Source of the DNA: CBDCCV01 sp965215025 | GTDB taxonomy: Bacteria; Bacteroidota; Rhodothermia; Rhodothermales; Salinibacteraceae | Assembly (NCBI GenBank): GCA_965215025.1 | Contig: CBDCCV010000002.1 | Coordinates: 1,488,001-1,552,000 of the forward strand | Length of the DNA: 64,000 nucleotides | Direction: 5' to 3' | Made by a program: the position numbers and the translations under genes | Notes under the pieces: model-generated | What the model was told of the DNA's origin: nothing | Databases searched by the model: none | The model's input: the letters and a program-made list of their open reading frames with translations, nothing else | Part shown: positions 41,861 to 51,043 of the stretch, piece by piece | Numbering within the stretch: the stretch's first letter is position 1 | Layout of the letters: each line of letters opens with the position of its first letter

Positions 41861-42883
41861 TTAGCGCGCTTCGGCGACGGCGTAGTATTCCTTGTACCAG
41901 TCCACGAAGCGGCCCACGCCCTCTTCGATAGAGGTCGAAGGCTTGAAGCCGACGTCGTCCATGAGGCTCTGCACGTCGGCGTAGGTGGCGCGGACGTCGC
42001 CGGGCTGCATGGGCAGGAAGTTCTTCTCGGCCTCCTGCCCGAGCGCCTCTTCGATGGTTTCGATAAAGCGCATGAGCGGCACGGGCGCGTTGTTGCCGAT
42101 GTTGTAGAGGCGGTACGGCGCGTAGCTCGTGGCCGGGTCGGGGTCGTCGCCCGTCCAGGCCGGGTCGGAGCGCGGCGTGCGGTCCATCACGCGCACGATC
42201 CCCTCGGCGATGTCATCGACGTAGGTGAAGTCGCGCTCCATGTCGCCGTTGCCGAAGACGTCGATGGGGCGACCTTCCAAGATGGCCTTCGTGAAGATGA
42301 AGAGCGCCATGTCCGGCCGCCCCCACGGGCCGTACACGGTGAAGAAGCGCAGGCCCGTAGCGGGCAGGCCGTAGAGGTGCGCGTAGGAGTGGGCGAGCAG
42401 CTCGTTGGACTTCTTCGTCGCGGCGTAGAGCGAGACGGGGTGGTCCACGTTGTCGTGCGTGGAGAACGGCATGGCCGTGTTGGCGCCGTACACCGAAGAC
42501 GAGGACGCGAAGACGAGGTGCTCCACGCCCGTGTGGCGGCAGCCTTCGAGCACGTTAGTGAAGCCCACGAGGTTGCTGTCGATGTACGCGTGCGGGTTCT
42601 CGAGCGAGTAGCGCACGCCCGCCTGCGCGGCGAGGTTGACCACGTGGCCGAAGCCTTCTTCTTCAAAGAGCGCCGCCATGCCTTCGCGGTCGGCCAGGTC
42701 GCCCTCGACAAAGCGGAAGCCGTCCTGCCCGGCAAGCTGGTCGAGGCGGTCCTTTTTGATGCGCACGTCGTAGTAGTCGTTCAGGTTGTCGAGGCCCACC
42801 ACCTCGTCGCCGCGCGCCAAAAGGCGCTGCGCCACGTGAAACCCGATGAAGCCGGCCGCGCCGGTGACTAAGACTTTTTTCAT
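41861..42883 (-). CDS. UDP-glucuronate 4-epimerase-like SDR enzyme
   Basis: The 340-residue protein has the NAD loop GAAGFIG at 8-14, FASSSSVYG (125-133), and Y153/K157 in SLYAATKKSNE. GLRFFTVYGPWGRPDMA is typical of UDP-glucuronate 4-epimerases (GAE/CapI/LspL type), which interconvert UDP-glucuronate and UDP-galacturonate. UDP-N-acetyl-uronate epimerases are close relatives, so the exact substrate should match the dehydrogenase encoded next to it. Same strand, with a 154-bp gap that holds no gene. Confidence 0.87.
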   Translation of the reverse strand: MKKVLVTGAAGFIGFHVAQRLLARGDEVVGLDNLNDYYDVRIKKDRLDQLAGQDGFRFVEGDLADREGMAALFEEEGFGHVVNLAAQAGVRYSLENPHAYIDSNLVGFTNVLEGCRHTGVEHLVFASSSSVYGANTAMPFSTHDNVDHPVSLYAATKKSNELLAHSYAHLYGLPATGLRFFTVYGPWGRPDMALFIFTKAILEGRPIDVFGNGDMERDFTYVDDIAEGIVRVMDRTPRSDPAWTGDDPDPATSYAPYRLYNIGNNAPVPLMRFIETIEEALGQEAEKNFLPMQPGDVRATYADVQSLMDDVGFKPSTSIEEGVGRFVDWYKEYYAVAEAR

Positions 42884-42957
42884 GGAGGTAGAAAAACTCG
42901 AAAGACTGCCGGACGCTTACTGCAAGAAGTGAGCCTGCAAGAAGGACGCCGCGATTT

Positions 42958-43518
42958 CTATCGCCGGCGTCCGGGGAGGAAGTCGAAGATGCGGTCAAAG
43001 AGGAAGAGCAGGCTCGCCACCGTCGTGACAATGGCGATGACGTCGCGCCAGGTGAACTTGTTGCGCTGCGTCACGCGGACGAGCAGCACGTCGCCGTCGC
43101 GCAGCGAGGGGTAGGCGCCGGGGTTCTGGATCACCTCTTCGAGCGAGGCCTCGTAGATGACCGAGCGGCTTTGCCCCTCGCCGCGGTACAGCTCCAGATC
43201 GACCTCCTGCTCGACCTCGTTGTTCTCCGAGCCGAGCGGCGCGCCGCCCGTCAGGGCCAGCAGCTCGCCCAGGTCGGTGCCCACGCCGACCTCGTAGATG
43301 CCGCCGGCGCCGCCGCTGCTGAGCACCATCACCTGCACGGTAGCCTCGCCCGGCCGCGCAAAGACGTGGTACGACGTGCCGGCCGCCGTGAAGTCGCCCA
43401 CGCGCCCGAACGTGCCCAACTCGCCCTCGTCCGTTTCCTGCGCCTGCGCCCAGGGGACCCCCGCGAGGCACCACAGGCCGAGGGCGAGCGTGAGCGCGAA
43501 GCGCGGGAAGGCGGTCAT
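42958..43518 (-). CDS. SLBB-domain periplasmic protein of the capsule export system
   Basis: The 186-residue protein has a signal peptide (about 1-26, ending PWAQAQ). A beta-grasp SLBB-like domain follows (YEVGVGTDLGELLALTGG and YPSLRDGDVLLVRV), and a C-terminal membrane helix at about 160-178 (IAIVTTVASLLFLFDRIFDF) precedes an Arg-rich end. SLBB domains occur in Wza-type export channels, but the poly-export domain of Wza is absent. It therefore looks like an inner-membrane-anchored partner rather than the outer-membrane channel. It lies directly downstream of the Wzc-type gene, with a 49-bp gap. Confidence 0.75.
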   Translation of the reverse strand: MTAFPRFALTLALGLWCLAGVPWAQAQETDEGELGTFGRVGDFTAAGTSYHVFARPGEATVQVMVLSSGGAGGIYEVGVGTDLGELLALTGGAPLGSENNEVEQEVDLELYRGEGQSRSVIYEASLEEVIQNPGAYPSLRDGDVLLVRVTQRNKFTWRDVIAIVTTVASLLFLFDRIFDFLPGRRR

Positions 43519-43567
43519 AAATCTGGAAAGAGGACAGAAGGCGCGATGTCGGCGTGCGGCAGCGTAG

Positions 43568-46000
43568 CTACGAGCGCTGGAAGGTCTCTTTGATGCGGTC
43601 CGTGAAGGTGCGGCGGCTTCGGCGCGAGCGGTCCTCGCTGTAGGCGTCGTAGTAGTAGTGGTAGCCGTAGCGGTAGCCGTAGCCTTTCGAGGCGTCGAAG
43701 CCGTTGAGCAGCACGCCCACCACCGTGGCGCCGACGCTCTTGAGCGACTTCAGGCAGTGGTCCAGCTCGTACGTCTTCACCTGCGCCGCGCGCGCCACCA
43801 CGATGGTGGCGTCGCAGCGCGTGGAGAGCAACGCCGCGTCCGTGGCCGCCAGCACCGGCGGCGAGTCCACGATGACGGTGTCGAACTCCTCCTGCAAGCG
43901 GCCCATCAGATTGCTCATGCTTTCCGAGCCGATGAGTTCGGCCGGGTTGGGCACGGCCTTCCCGGCGGTGAGGACGTACAGGTTGTCGATGCCCGTTTCC
44001 ATCTCCTCCGTGACGGCGCCCTTGTCCACGGCGCCGTTCTCGCTGAAGAGCCGCTGCACCAGCCCCGGCTCGCGCTGCGCGCCCATGAGCCGGTGCACGC
44101 GCGGGCGCCTTAGGTCGGCGTCAATGAGCAGCGTGCGCCGGCCGGCCTGCGCCATGACCACGGCCAGGTTCGCCGCCGTGACGGACTTCCCCTCGCCCAT
44201 CGTCGCGCTCGTGACGAGGATGGTCCTTACGCTCTTGTCCGGGGAGCTGAACTGGATGTTGGTGCGCAGGTGGCGGTACGCCTCCGCCGCCGCGGACATC
44301 GGGCTGACGAGCGACACGAGGCTGGCGTCGAAGCGGCGCCCCTCCTGCTCCACGTACGTCTCTTCCTGCGCGCCGCGCCTTTTCCGCACGTCCAAGGCGG
44401 CGATGTCCGGCACGATGCCAATCACGTTGCGGCCCTGCTCGCGCAGCTCCTCGGGCTTGTAGATGCGCTTGTCGAGCGCGCTGCGCGCTAAAGCCAGGCC
44501 GAGTCCCAAAAAGAGACCGCCGAAGAAGCCGGCCATGAGGTTGCGCTGCGTGTTCGGGCGCACGGGCGTGTTGGGCACGAGCGCCTCGCGCACCGGCTCG
44601 GCGTAGCCCGGCTCGGAAGCTTCTTCCACGCGCGCGCCCTGCAAGCGCTCTAAGAAAGCCTGGTACGTCTTCTCGGCGTTGGCGCGGTCGCGCTGGAGCC
44701 GGGACAGCTCGCGCGACTGCTCCGGGATGGCGTCCAGCTCGGCCTCGTACTCGCGCTCGCGCTCGTTGATCACGTCGATGCGGCTCTCCAGCCCCTGCAC
44801 GGCAATGCGCGCCTCGAGCGCCTGGCGCTGCAGCTCGGCCACGCCGCTGATGCCGCCCGCGCCCTCGGCCCCGCCGAAGCTCATCCCGCTCACCGCGCGC
44901 ACCTCTTCAATGTACTGCTCGACGAGGTTGCGCTTCTGGTCGCGCAGCTCCTCGATCTCCAGGTTGGTCTTTAGAAGCCGGGGCGAGTCGGGCGTCAGGT
45001 CCGGATTGTTTGCCAGGGCCAGGTTCTTGCGCGTCTGCAGCTCGTTGAGCCGCTCCTGCACGAGTTGGATCTCCCCTTCGACGCCGGAGGCGAGCCGCTG
45101 CGGCAGGTTGGCATCGACGCTGTCGAGGCGCTGCTCCAGGGAGGTGAGCAGGGCGCGCCGCGACTGCAGCTCGAGCTGCGCCTCGTCGCGCGCGGCCTGC
45201 GCCTGCGTGATCTGCGAGAACAGCTTCGCCGCCTCCTGGTCGAGCGACACGGTGCGGGCGCGGTCGAGGAAGCTCTCGATGCGGGCCTCGGCGCGCTCGA
45301 GGCTGTCCTGCCCCTGCGTCACCTGCTGCTGCAGGAACTCCACCGAGGCCTGCGCCTGGCGCCGGCTCATCCGCCGTGTCAGGTTGATGTACTCGCGCAT
45401 GTACTGGTTGGCCATGAGCGCCGCCTCTTTCGGGACGTTGCTCGTGGCCGTCATGCGGATCACGTCCACGTCCTGGCGCTCCTGCCCGAAGTTCATGCGG
45501 CTTTGCACGCGCAGCGCCACCGTCTCCACCGGGAGCGGCTCGGCGCTGCCGGGCGCGTAAAGCACCGTGATCGGGTTGTTCGTCCCCGGTATCGTTTCCA
45601 TCTGACGGAGCCGCTTGGCTACCTCGCGGGCGATCTCCAGGTTGTTGCGCAGCACCACCAGCTCGTTCGAGATCGAGCGTTCGCTGCGCCCGAAGGCGCC
45701 CTGCGTCCCGGAGAACTGCGCGCTGGTCGAGGGCCGCGGCTTCGACACGAGCACGAGGCTGTCGGACTGGTAGAGCGGATCGATGGTGTAGGTGTAGGCG
45801 GCCACCCCGAGGAAGACGGTCAGGAAAACGAGCAGGATGATCCACCACCCGCGCCAGAGCGCATCGAGGACGCGCTCGACTTGATCGCGCCCGCCGCTCT
45901 GATCGACGTAGCTCTCGGCCGCTTCGGCGGAGCCGTTGCTCCGGGTGGCGCCGTTGGACCAAGCGGACTTGGCATTTCCGTCATGCTCGGCGTTGTGCAT
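43568..46000 (-). CDS. wzc: Wzc-type chain-length regulator and tyrosine autokinase (BY-kinase)
   Basis: The 810-residue protein has a first membrane helix at about 51-72, a Wzz-type periplasmic domain with long coiled coils (about 200-450), and a second helix near 488-510. A cytoplasmic kinase domain follows, with Walker A (TMGEGKS), Walker A' (LLIDADLRRP) and Walker B (VIVDSPPV). A tyrosine cluster at 774-787 (eight Tyr) is the autophosphorylation tail. Such proteins control polymer length and export through cycles of phosphorylation. It is the first gene of the leftward capsule operon, preceded by a candidate promoter at 46155-46184. Confidence 0.93.
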   Translation of the reverse strand: MHNAEHDGNAKSAWSNGATRSNGSAEAAESYVDQSGGRDQVERVLDALWRGWWIILLVFLTVFLGVAAYTYTIDPLYQSDSLVLVSKPRPSTSAQFSGTQGAFGRSERSISNELVVLRNNLEIAREVAKRLRQMETIPGTNNPITVLYAPGSAEPLPVETVALRVQSRMNFGQERQDVDVIRMTATSNVPKEAALMANQYMREYINLTRRMSRRQAQASVEFLQQQVTQGQDSLERAEARIESFLDRARTVSLDQEAAKLFSQITQAQAARDEAQLELQSRRALLTSLEQRLDSVDANLPQRLASGVEGEIQLVQERLNELQTRKNLALANNPDLTPDSPRLLKTNLEIEELRDQKRNLVEQYIEEVRAVSGMSFGGAEGAGGISGVAELQRQALEARIAVQGLESRIDVINEREREYEAELDAIPEQSRELSRLQRDRANAEKTYQAFLERLQGARVEEASEPGYAEPVREALVPNTPVRPNTQRNLMAGFFGGLFLGLGLALARSALDKRIYKPEELREQGRNVIGIVPDIAALDVRKRRGAQEETYVEQEGRRFDASLVSLVSPMSAAAEAYRHLRTNIQFSSPDKSVRTILVTSATMGEGKSVTAANLAVVMAQAGRRTLLIDADLRRPRVHRLMGAQREPGLVQRLFSENGAVDKGAVTEEMETGIDNLYVLTAGKAVPNPAELIGSESMSNLMGRLQEEFDTVIVDSPPVLAATDAALLSTRCDATIVVARAAQVKTYELDHCLKSLKSVGATVVGVLLNGFDASKGYGYRYGYHYYYDAYSEDRSRRSRRTFTDRIKETFQRS

Positions 46001-46154
46001 AAAAGCCCATGCGAAAAGGCGAAGTAGAAATGGCGCAGAAGACGCCGCAGCGCAGATAGAGGTGAGGCACTGAGCACACCGCGACTGTCTTTAGTAACGG
46101 AGGGGAGATGAAGTCCTCCGAAGCGCAGGCATCCGGCTCCGTCCGGAGCCTACC

Positions 46155-46184
46155 ATCATAGCCCGGACGAGAGGTACTGTTCAA
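46155..46184 (-). promoter_or_regulatory. Candidate promoter of the capsule operon
   Basis: On the minus strand, TTGAAC (46184-46179) is followed after 18 bp by TATGAT (46160-46155), a good match to a sigma-70-type promoter reading towards wzc. An inverted repeat GTCCGG/CCGGAC (46141-46146 and 46163-46168) flanks the -10 box and could be an operator. Sigma-factor preference in this group is uncertain. Confidence 0.4.
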
Positions 46185-46280
46185 TCACCCGTGCGTAATT
46201 TACAAAGACCGAACATTAGCGCCCCCTTCGCAGAGGCTTGTAGAAGCAGAATCGATGCAAAACCTTGATCAAACTTTTGC

Positions 46281-46312
46281 TTGAGGCGCGCGTCAAGAAC
46301 GCCGTACCTTAC
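46281..46312 (+). promoter_or_regulatory. Weak candidate promoter for tRNA-Leu
   Basis: TTG (46281-46283) is followed after 21 bp by TACCTTAC (46305-46312), loosely like the Bacteroidota -33/-7 pair (TTG, TAnnTTTG), about 21 bp before the tRNA. The -7 match is partial, so this is tentative. Confidence 0.25.
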
Positions 46313-46333
46313 GCGTAGTTGTCGCCAAGCGTT

Positions 46334-46418
46334 GCCTGGGTGGCGGAATGGCAGACGCGACGGACTCAAACTCCGTTGTCCCTTACCGGACGTGTGGGTT
46401 CGAATCCCACCCCAGGTA
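46334..46418 (+). tRNA. tRNA-Leu (anticodon CAA)
   Basis: The 85-nt sequence folds as a class II tRNA. The acceptor stem is GCCTGGG with CCCAGGT (a G-U pair at the end) and the discriminator is A. The anticodon stem ACGGA/TCCGT encloses the loop CTCAAAC, which gives anticodon CAA for the leucine codon UUG. A long variable arm follows (TGTCCCTTACCGGACG), then the T arm GTGGGTTCGAATCCCAC. No CCA is encoded. It marks the boundary between the capsule locus and housekeeping genes. Confidence 0.95.
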
Positions 46419-46605
46419 CTTCCCCGAAAGCGCGCCCCGAGCGCTGAAGCAAGCGTTTGGAACAGGCCCCCTTTGCGCAAAGGCCTGCTGGATCAAACTG
46501 GCATGAAGCCGGACGCGCGCCGCGAAGTGGACGCGCCGCCGCTGCCAGCCAACGCATCGCGCGGGCGGCCTTTTTGCTGGTCCCGCCCCCCCACCTGCCA
46601 CGGCG

Positions 46606-47748
46606 ATGCAGCAGACGAGAACGCCCATCGAGGACTGGAAGCGCGCCGTCATCAAAGTGGGCAGCGCCGTCGTGGCGCCCGACGGGCAGGGGTGCAGCAC
46701 GCAGCATCTGCTGGCCATTGCGCGCTTTATCATCGAGAGCCGTCGCCGGCACCGCGAGGTTATTCTCGTGTCCTCGGGGGCCGTGGCGGCGGGCCTGTCG
46801 GTGCGGCCGAGGGCGGCGCGCGCGCCTCAGCTTTCCATCACCGAAAAGCAGGGGCTGGCGGCCATCGGGCAGCCGCTCCTCATGGCGCACTGGAGTCGCC
46901 TCTTTGACTTCCCCTGCGCGCAGGTGCTCCTCACCCACGGCGACCTCCACGACCGCACCCGCTTCGTCAACGCGAAGAACACGCTCTCGGAGCTTCTGGC
47001 CCTCGGCACGCTGCCCATCATCAACGAGAACGACACCGTCGCCATCGAGGAGCTGAAGGTGGGCGACAACGACAACCTCGCCGCCCACGTCGCCGTGCTG
47101 GCCGAGGCGGACGCGCTCATCATCTGCACCGACATCGACGGCCTTTACGACGCCGATCCGCGCGTGGACGCCTCGGCCCGGCTCGTCGCGGTGGTGGAGC
47201 GGATCGATGCGCACGTGTACGCCATGGCCGGCGGGGCCAACCACCCCTCCGCCACCGGGGGGATGCGCACCAAGATCGAGGCGGCTGAGAAGGCCACCAC
47301 GCGCGGCATCGCCACGATGATCGTTAACGGCACGGAGGCGGAGCGGCTGGAGCGCTTGCAGGCCGGCGTGCTCTGCGGCACCCTTTTCCGCCGGGCCGAG
47401 GCGCCAATGGTGGCCCGCAAGCACTGGATGCTGCACGCCCTCACAAGCGCCGGGCGCATCCTCGTGGACGCCGGCGCGGCCGAGGCGCTGCTCAGGCGCG
47501 GCGCCTCGCTCCTGCCGCCCGGCGTCGTGGACGTGGAGGGCAACTTCTTGCGCGGCGATGCGGTGGAAGTGGCCGTAAGGCGTGAGGGCCGCGTCGAGGT
47601 CATCGCCAAAGGCATCGCGCAGTACGACGGCCGCGACCTCAGCCGCATCCGCGGCCGGCAGAGCCGCGAGATCGAGCAGATCCTCGACCACGCCCCCGCC
47701 GACTTCGTCATCCACCGCGACGACCTCGTGCTCCTGCGCGAGGCGTAA
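46606..47748 (+). CDS. proB: Glutamate 5-kinase
   Basis: The 380-residue protein has the amino-acid-kinase core (VIKVGSAVV near the N-terminus, SSGAVAAGL, INENDTVAIEEL, GDNDNLAAHVA, TDIDGLYDADPR) and GGMRTKIEAA. A C-terminal PUA domain of about 80 residues follows (SLLPPGVVDVEGNFLRGD). It phosphorylates glutamate with ATP in the first step of proline synthesis and is usually feedback-inhibited by proline. The PUA domain makes it full length compared with the 367-residue E. coli enzyme. proA follows on the same strand. Confidence 0.95.
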   Translation: MQQTRTPIEDWKRAVIKVGSAVVAPDGQGCSTQHLLAIARFIIESRRRHREVILVSSGAVAAGLSVRPRAARAPQLSITEKQGLAAIGQPLLMAHWSRLFDFPCAQVLLTHGDLHDRTRFVNAKNTLSELLALGTLPIINENDTVAIEELKVGDNDNLAAHVAVLAEADALIICTDIDGLYDADPRVDASARLVAVVERIDAHVYAMAGGANHPSATGGMRTKIEAAEKATTRGIATMIVNGTEAERLERLQAGVLCGTLFRRAEAPMVARKHWMLHALTSAGRILVDAGAAEALLRRGASLLPPGVVDVEGNFLRGDAVEVAVRREGRVEVIAKGIAQYDGRDLSRIRGRQSREIEQILDHAPADFVIHRDDLVLLREA

Positions 47749-47792
47749 TGCCAGACCCGATTGATGCGTTGTGTTTTGCCTCCATCGTTGGC

Positions 47793-47820
47793 GTAGCGAC
47801 GCAAGGCCTTGCGTCGCTAC
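47793..47820 (+). repeat. GTA...TAC palindrome, member a
   Basis: A perfect 28-nt palindrome with half-site GTAGCGACGCAAGG lies 45 nt after the proB stop codon, between proB and proA. It could fold as a strong RNA hairpin but has no T-run, so it is not a classical terminator. Confidence 0.9.
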
Positions 47821-47922
47821 CTCAGCGTTTCTGCCGGAAAGGACGAGGTAGATCTCAACGATGCTGCCGGACTTGGTCATAAAACGCCTGACACCCTCTC
47901 CCCCACCCGAACCCGCCCCGCC

Positions 47923-49218
<1,296 letters not shown>

Positions 49219-49247
49219 GAGTCGGAGCAGGCACACCTCAGCCGTTG

Positions 49248-49275
49248 GTAGCGACGTAGCGCGCTACGTCGCTAC
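49248..49275 (+). repeat. GTA...TAC palindrome, member b
   Basis: A perfect 28-nt palindrome (half-site GTAGCGACGTAGCG) starts 30 nt after the proA stop codon. The first eight bases equal those of member a; the inner stem differs with matching changes on both arms. Confidence 0.9.
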
Positions 49276-49365
49276 GGCAAGCACGGCGGCTTTGCCCAGG
49301 ACGCTTATCCCATCATGCATGACACAGAACCCGTGTTATACCGCATCGCCAGCCTTCCTGCTCGC

Positions 49366-49869
49366 ATGGAGCCGCACATCCGACAGCTTACGGCTGACGA
49401 CGAGTCCTTTCTCTGGACGGCGCTCTACCACGCCCTCCACGTCCCGCCCGGCGCGGACTCACTCCCGCCCGAAGTCGTCCGCCAGCCCGACCTCGCTCGC
49501 TACGTCTCCGGCTGGATGCAGCGACCGGGCGACTTCGGCTTCGTCGCGGAGGTGAACGGTGAGCCTGTCGGGGCCGCATGGGTCCGGCGCTGGCCGTCGA
49601 GCGACCGGGGATACGGATTTGTAGACCAAGCGACGCCGGAGTTATCGATGGCGCTCTTGCCAGGCCACCGTGGGCGCGGCATCGGAACAGCGCTTCTCCG
49701 CCGGTTGCTGGCGGAGGCCGCGCGCGATTCGGAGGCGGTGAGCCTGAGCGTATCGGAGTCGAACGCGGCGCTTCGGCTCTACGAGCGGTTCGGGTTTGCC
49801 GTCGTCGGCGAGCCGGAAGGTGGTTCGGTAACGATGCTCAAACGGCTCTCGGCACAAGATGCGGTATAA
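49366..49869 (+). CDS. GNAT family N-acetyltransferase
   Basis: The 167-residue protein starts at the ATG at 49366 (MEPHIRQLTADDESF); an in-frame ATG at 49315 would add 17 residues of doubtful value. The acetyl-CoA pyrophosphate-binding motif HRGRGIGTALL lies at 101-111. SVSESNAALRLYERFGF is the typical C-terminal element. The substrate is unknown; such proteins often acetylate small amines or protein termini. It converges on the actin-like gene with a 108-bp gap in which I see no gene. Confidence 0.9.
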   Translation: MEPHIRQLTADDESFLWTALYHALHVPPGADSLPPEVVRQPDLARYVSGWMQRPGDFGFVAEVNGEPVGAAWVRRWPSSDRGYGFVDQATPELSMALLPGHRGRGIGTALLRRLLAEAARDSEAVSLSVSESNAALRLYERFGFAVVGEPEGGSVTMLKRLSAQDAV

Positions 49870-49977
49870 CCCGCCGCTGCACGCTGGCACAGGGCCTGGC
49901 GGTCTTACCTCGTCCGAGCGTCGATGTCTACCTTGCCTCGTTCAAACGCCGCGCGCCGGAGCGGGCCGGCGGTGGCT

Positions 49978-51000
49978 TTACATGTCCTCCCAGTACTCCT
50001 CGGGCATGTCCTGCGCCAGGGCGAGCGCGCCGTCGGCGCCGGAGAAGAGCGGGTCGCTCACGACGCGGATCTTGCAGGGGCCGTACTCGGAAAGCTCGGC
50101 CTCCAGCGCCTCGGCGATGCCGTCGAGCTGGCTCCCGCCGCCGGCCAGGTAGATGTTCTGCCGCACGACCTCCTGGAACTCCGTCTCGTAGCGGGCGATG
50201 AGGTCGATGGCCGCCTCAGCAATGGGCGGGAGGATGCTCTCGCAGGCGTGCCGCACGGCGTCGGTGATGTTCACCTCGGTCACCTTCCCGCCGATGGGCA
50301 CGCTCACCTTCACGCTCTTGCGCCCGTTCTGCTTGACGAACCCGTGCTCCTCCTTGTACCGGCGCACGGCCGGCTCGCTGAACTTCGCGCGCGGGTGCTC
50401 TTCTTCCAAGAGCGCGCGCAGCTGGCGGTCGATCTGGTCGCCAGCGGCGGGGAGGCTGCGCTGGTCTTCCTCGCCCGGCATCGTCCCGTGCATGACGCAG
50501 AAGTCCACCGTCCCGGCGCCGATGTCGATGATCATGGCGTTCGAGAGCGCGTCGAGGCCGTAGGCCACCGCAAACGGCTCGGAGACGACCATCAGCGCGT
50601 CGGCCTGCTCTTTCACCGCGTCGCGGATGGCGAGCTTGTTCACCTTCAAGGCCTCGGCCGGCACGCCCACGGCGGCGTGGATCTTCTGATCCTCCGACGT
50701 GCGCACCTTCTCGATGAGATGGGCGATCAAAGCGCGCACGGCCTCCTCGTCGCGCGCGGTCCCATCGCGGATGACGCCGCGCTCCAACGGGCGGACGAGC
50801 GTGACGGAGAGCCGGTTGTCGAGCGCGTCTTTGCCGAAGAGCACGTCGCGCTTGAGCATCTTCTTGGCTACGAAGTCTTTGGGCCAGGCCACGTAGCTCT
50901 CGACCCACTCGCGCTTGCCGTTCGAGGCGGCGATGGCCGAGCGCGAGGTGCCCAGGTCCACGCCGATGTGGAGGATGTTGCCTTTACTTTTGGTTGCCAT
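49978..51000 (-). CDS. MamK-like actin-family protein
   Basis: The 340-residue actin/Hsp70-fold protein has phosphate 1 (GVDLGTS, 13-19), the connecting SEPFAVAYGLD with E141 as likely catalytic Glu, phosphate 2 (DIGAGT, 159-164) and the adenosine motif AGGGS (286-290). Stretches such as YVAWPKDFV, AVGVPAEALKVNK, GTMPGEEDQ and the C-terminal DMPEEYW resemble the magnetosome actin MamK more than MreB as I recall both. MamK forms dynamic filaments that position magnetosomes, but no magnetosome gene is present here. It lies 43 bp downstream of a cell-wall amidase gene, suggesting an envelope or division role. Confidence 0.8.
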   Translation of the reverse strand: MATKSKGNILHIGVDLGTSRSAIAASNGKREWVESYVAWPKDFVAKKMLKRDVLFGKDALDNRLSVTLVRPLERGVIRDGTARDEEAVRALIAHLIEKVRTSEDQKIHAAVGVPAEALKVNKLAIRDAVKEQADALMVVSEPFAVAYGLDALSNAMIIDIGAGTVDFCVMHGTMPGEEDQRSLPAAGDQIDRQLRALLEEEHPRAKFSEPAVRRYKEEHGFVKQNGRKSVKVSVPIGGKVTEVNITDAVRHACESILPPIAEAAIDLIARYETEFQEVVRQNIYLAGGGSQLDGIAEALEAELSEYGPCKIRVVSDPLFSGADGALALAQDMPEEYWEDM

Positions 51001-51043
51001 GTTTGCGTGCTTGGTTCGGAGTCTGTTCAGAAAAGGGGACGGG

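Larger units (their letters stand above)
46001..46333. other. Intergenic region between the capsule operon and tRNA-Leu
   Basis: This 333-bp region holds no convincing gene. It is AT-richer than its surroundings. It contains a candidate leftward promoter for wzc (46155-46184) with a dyad around its -10 box, and a weaker candidate rightward promoter for the tRNA (46281-46312). The remaining sequence would give the wzc mRNA a leader of about 150 nt. Confidence 0.6.

Noticed and set aside
46334..46418. tRNA-Leu as an attachment site for an integrated element
   Set aside because: No integrase and no direct repeat of the tRNA 3' end were found in the window.
49978..51000. Evidence for magnetotaxis
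   Set aside because: Only the actin is MamK-like; no other magnetosome-type gene is present, so the trait cannot be claimed.
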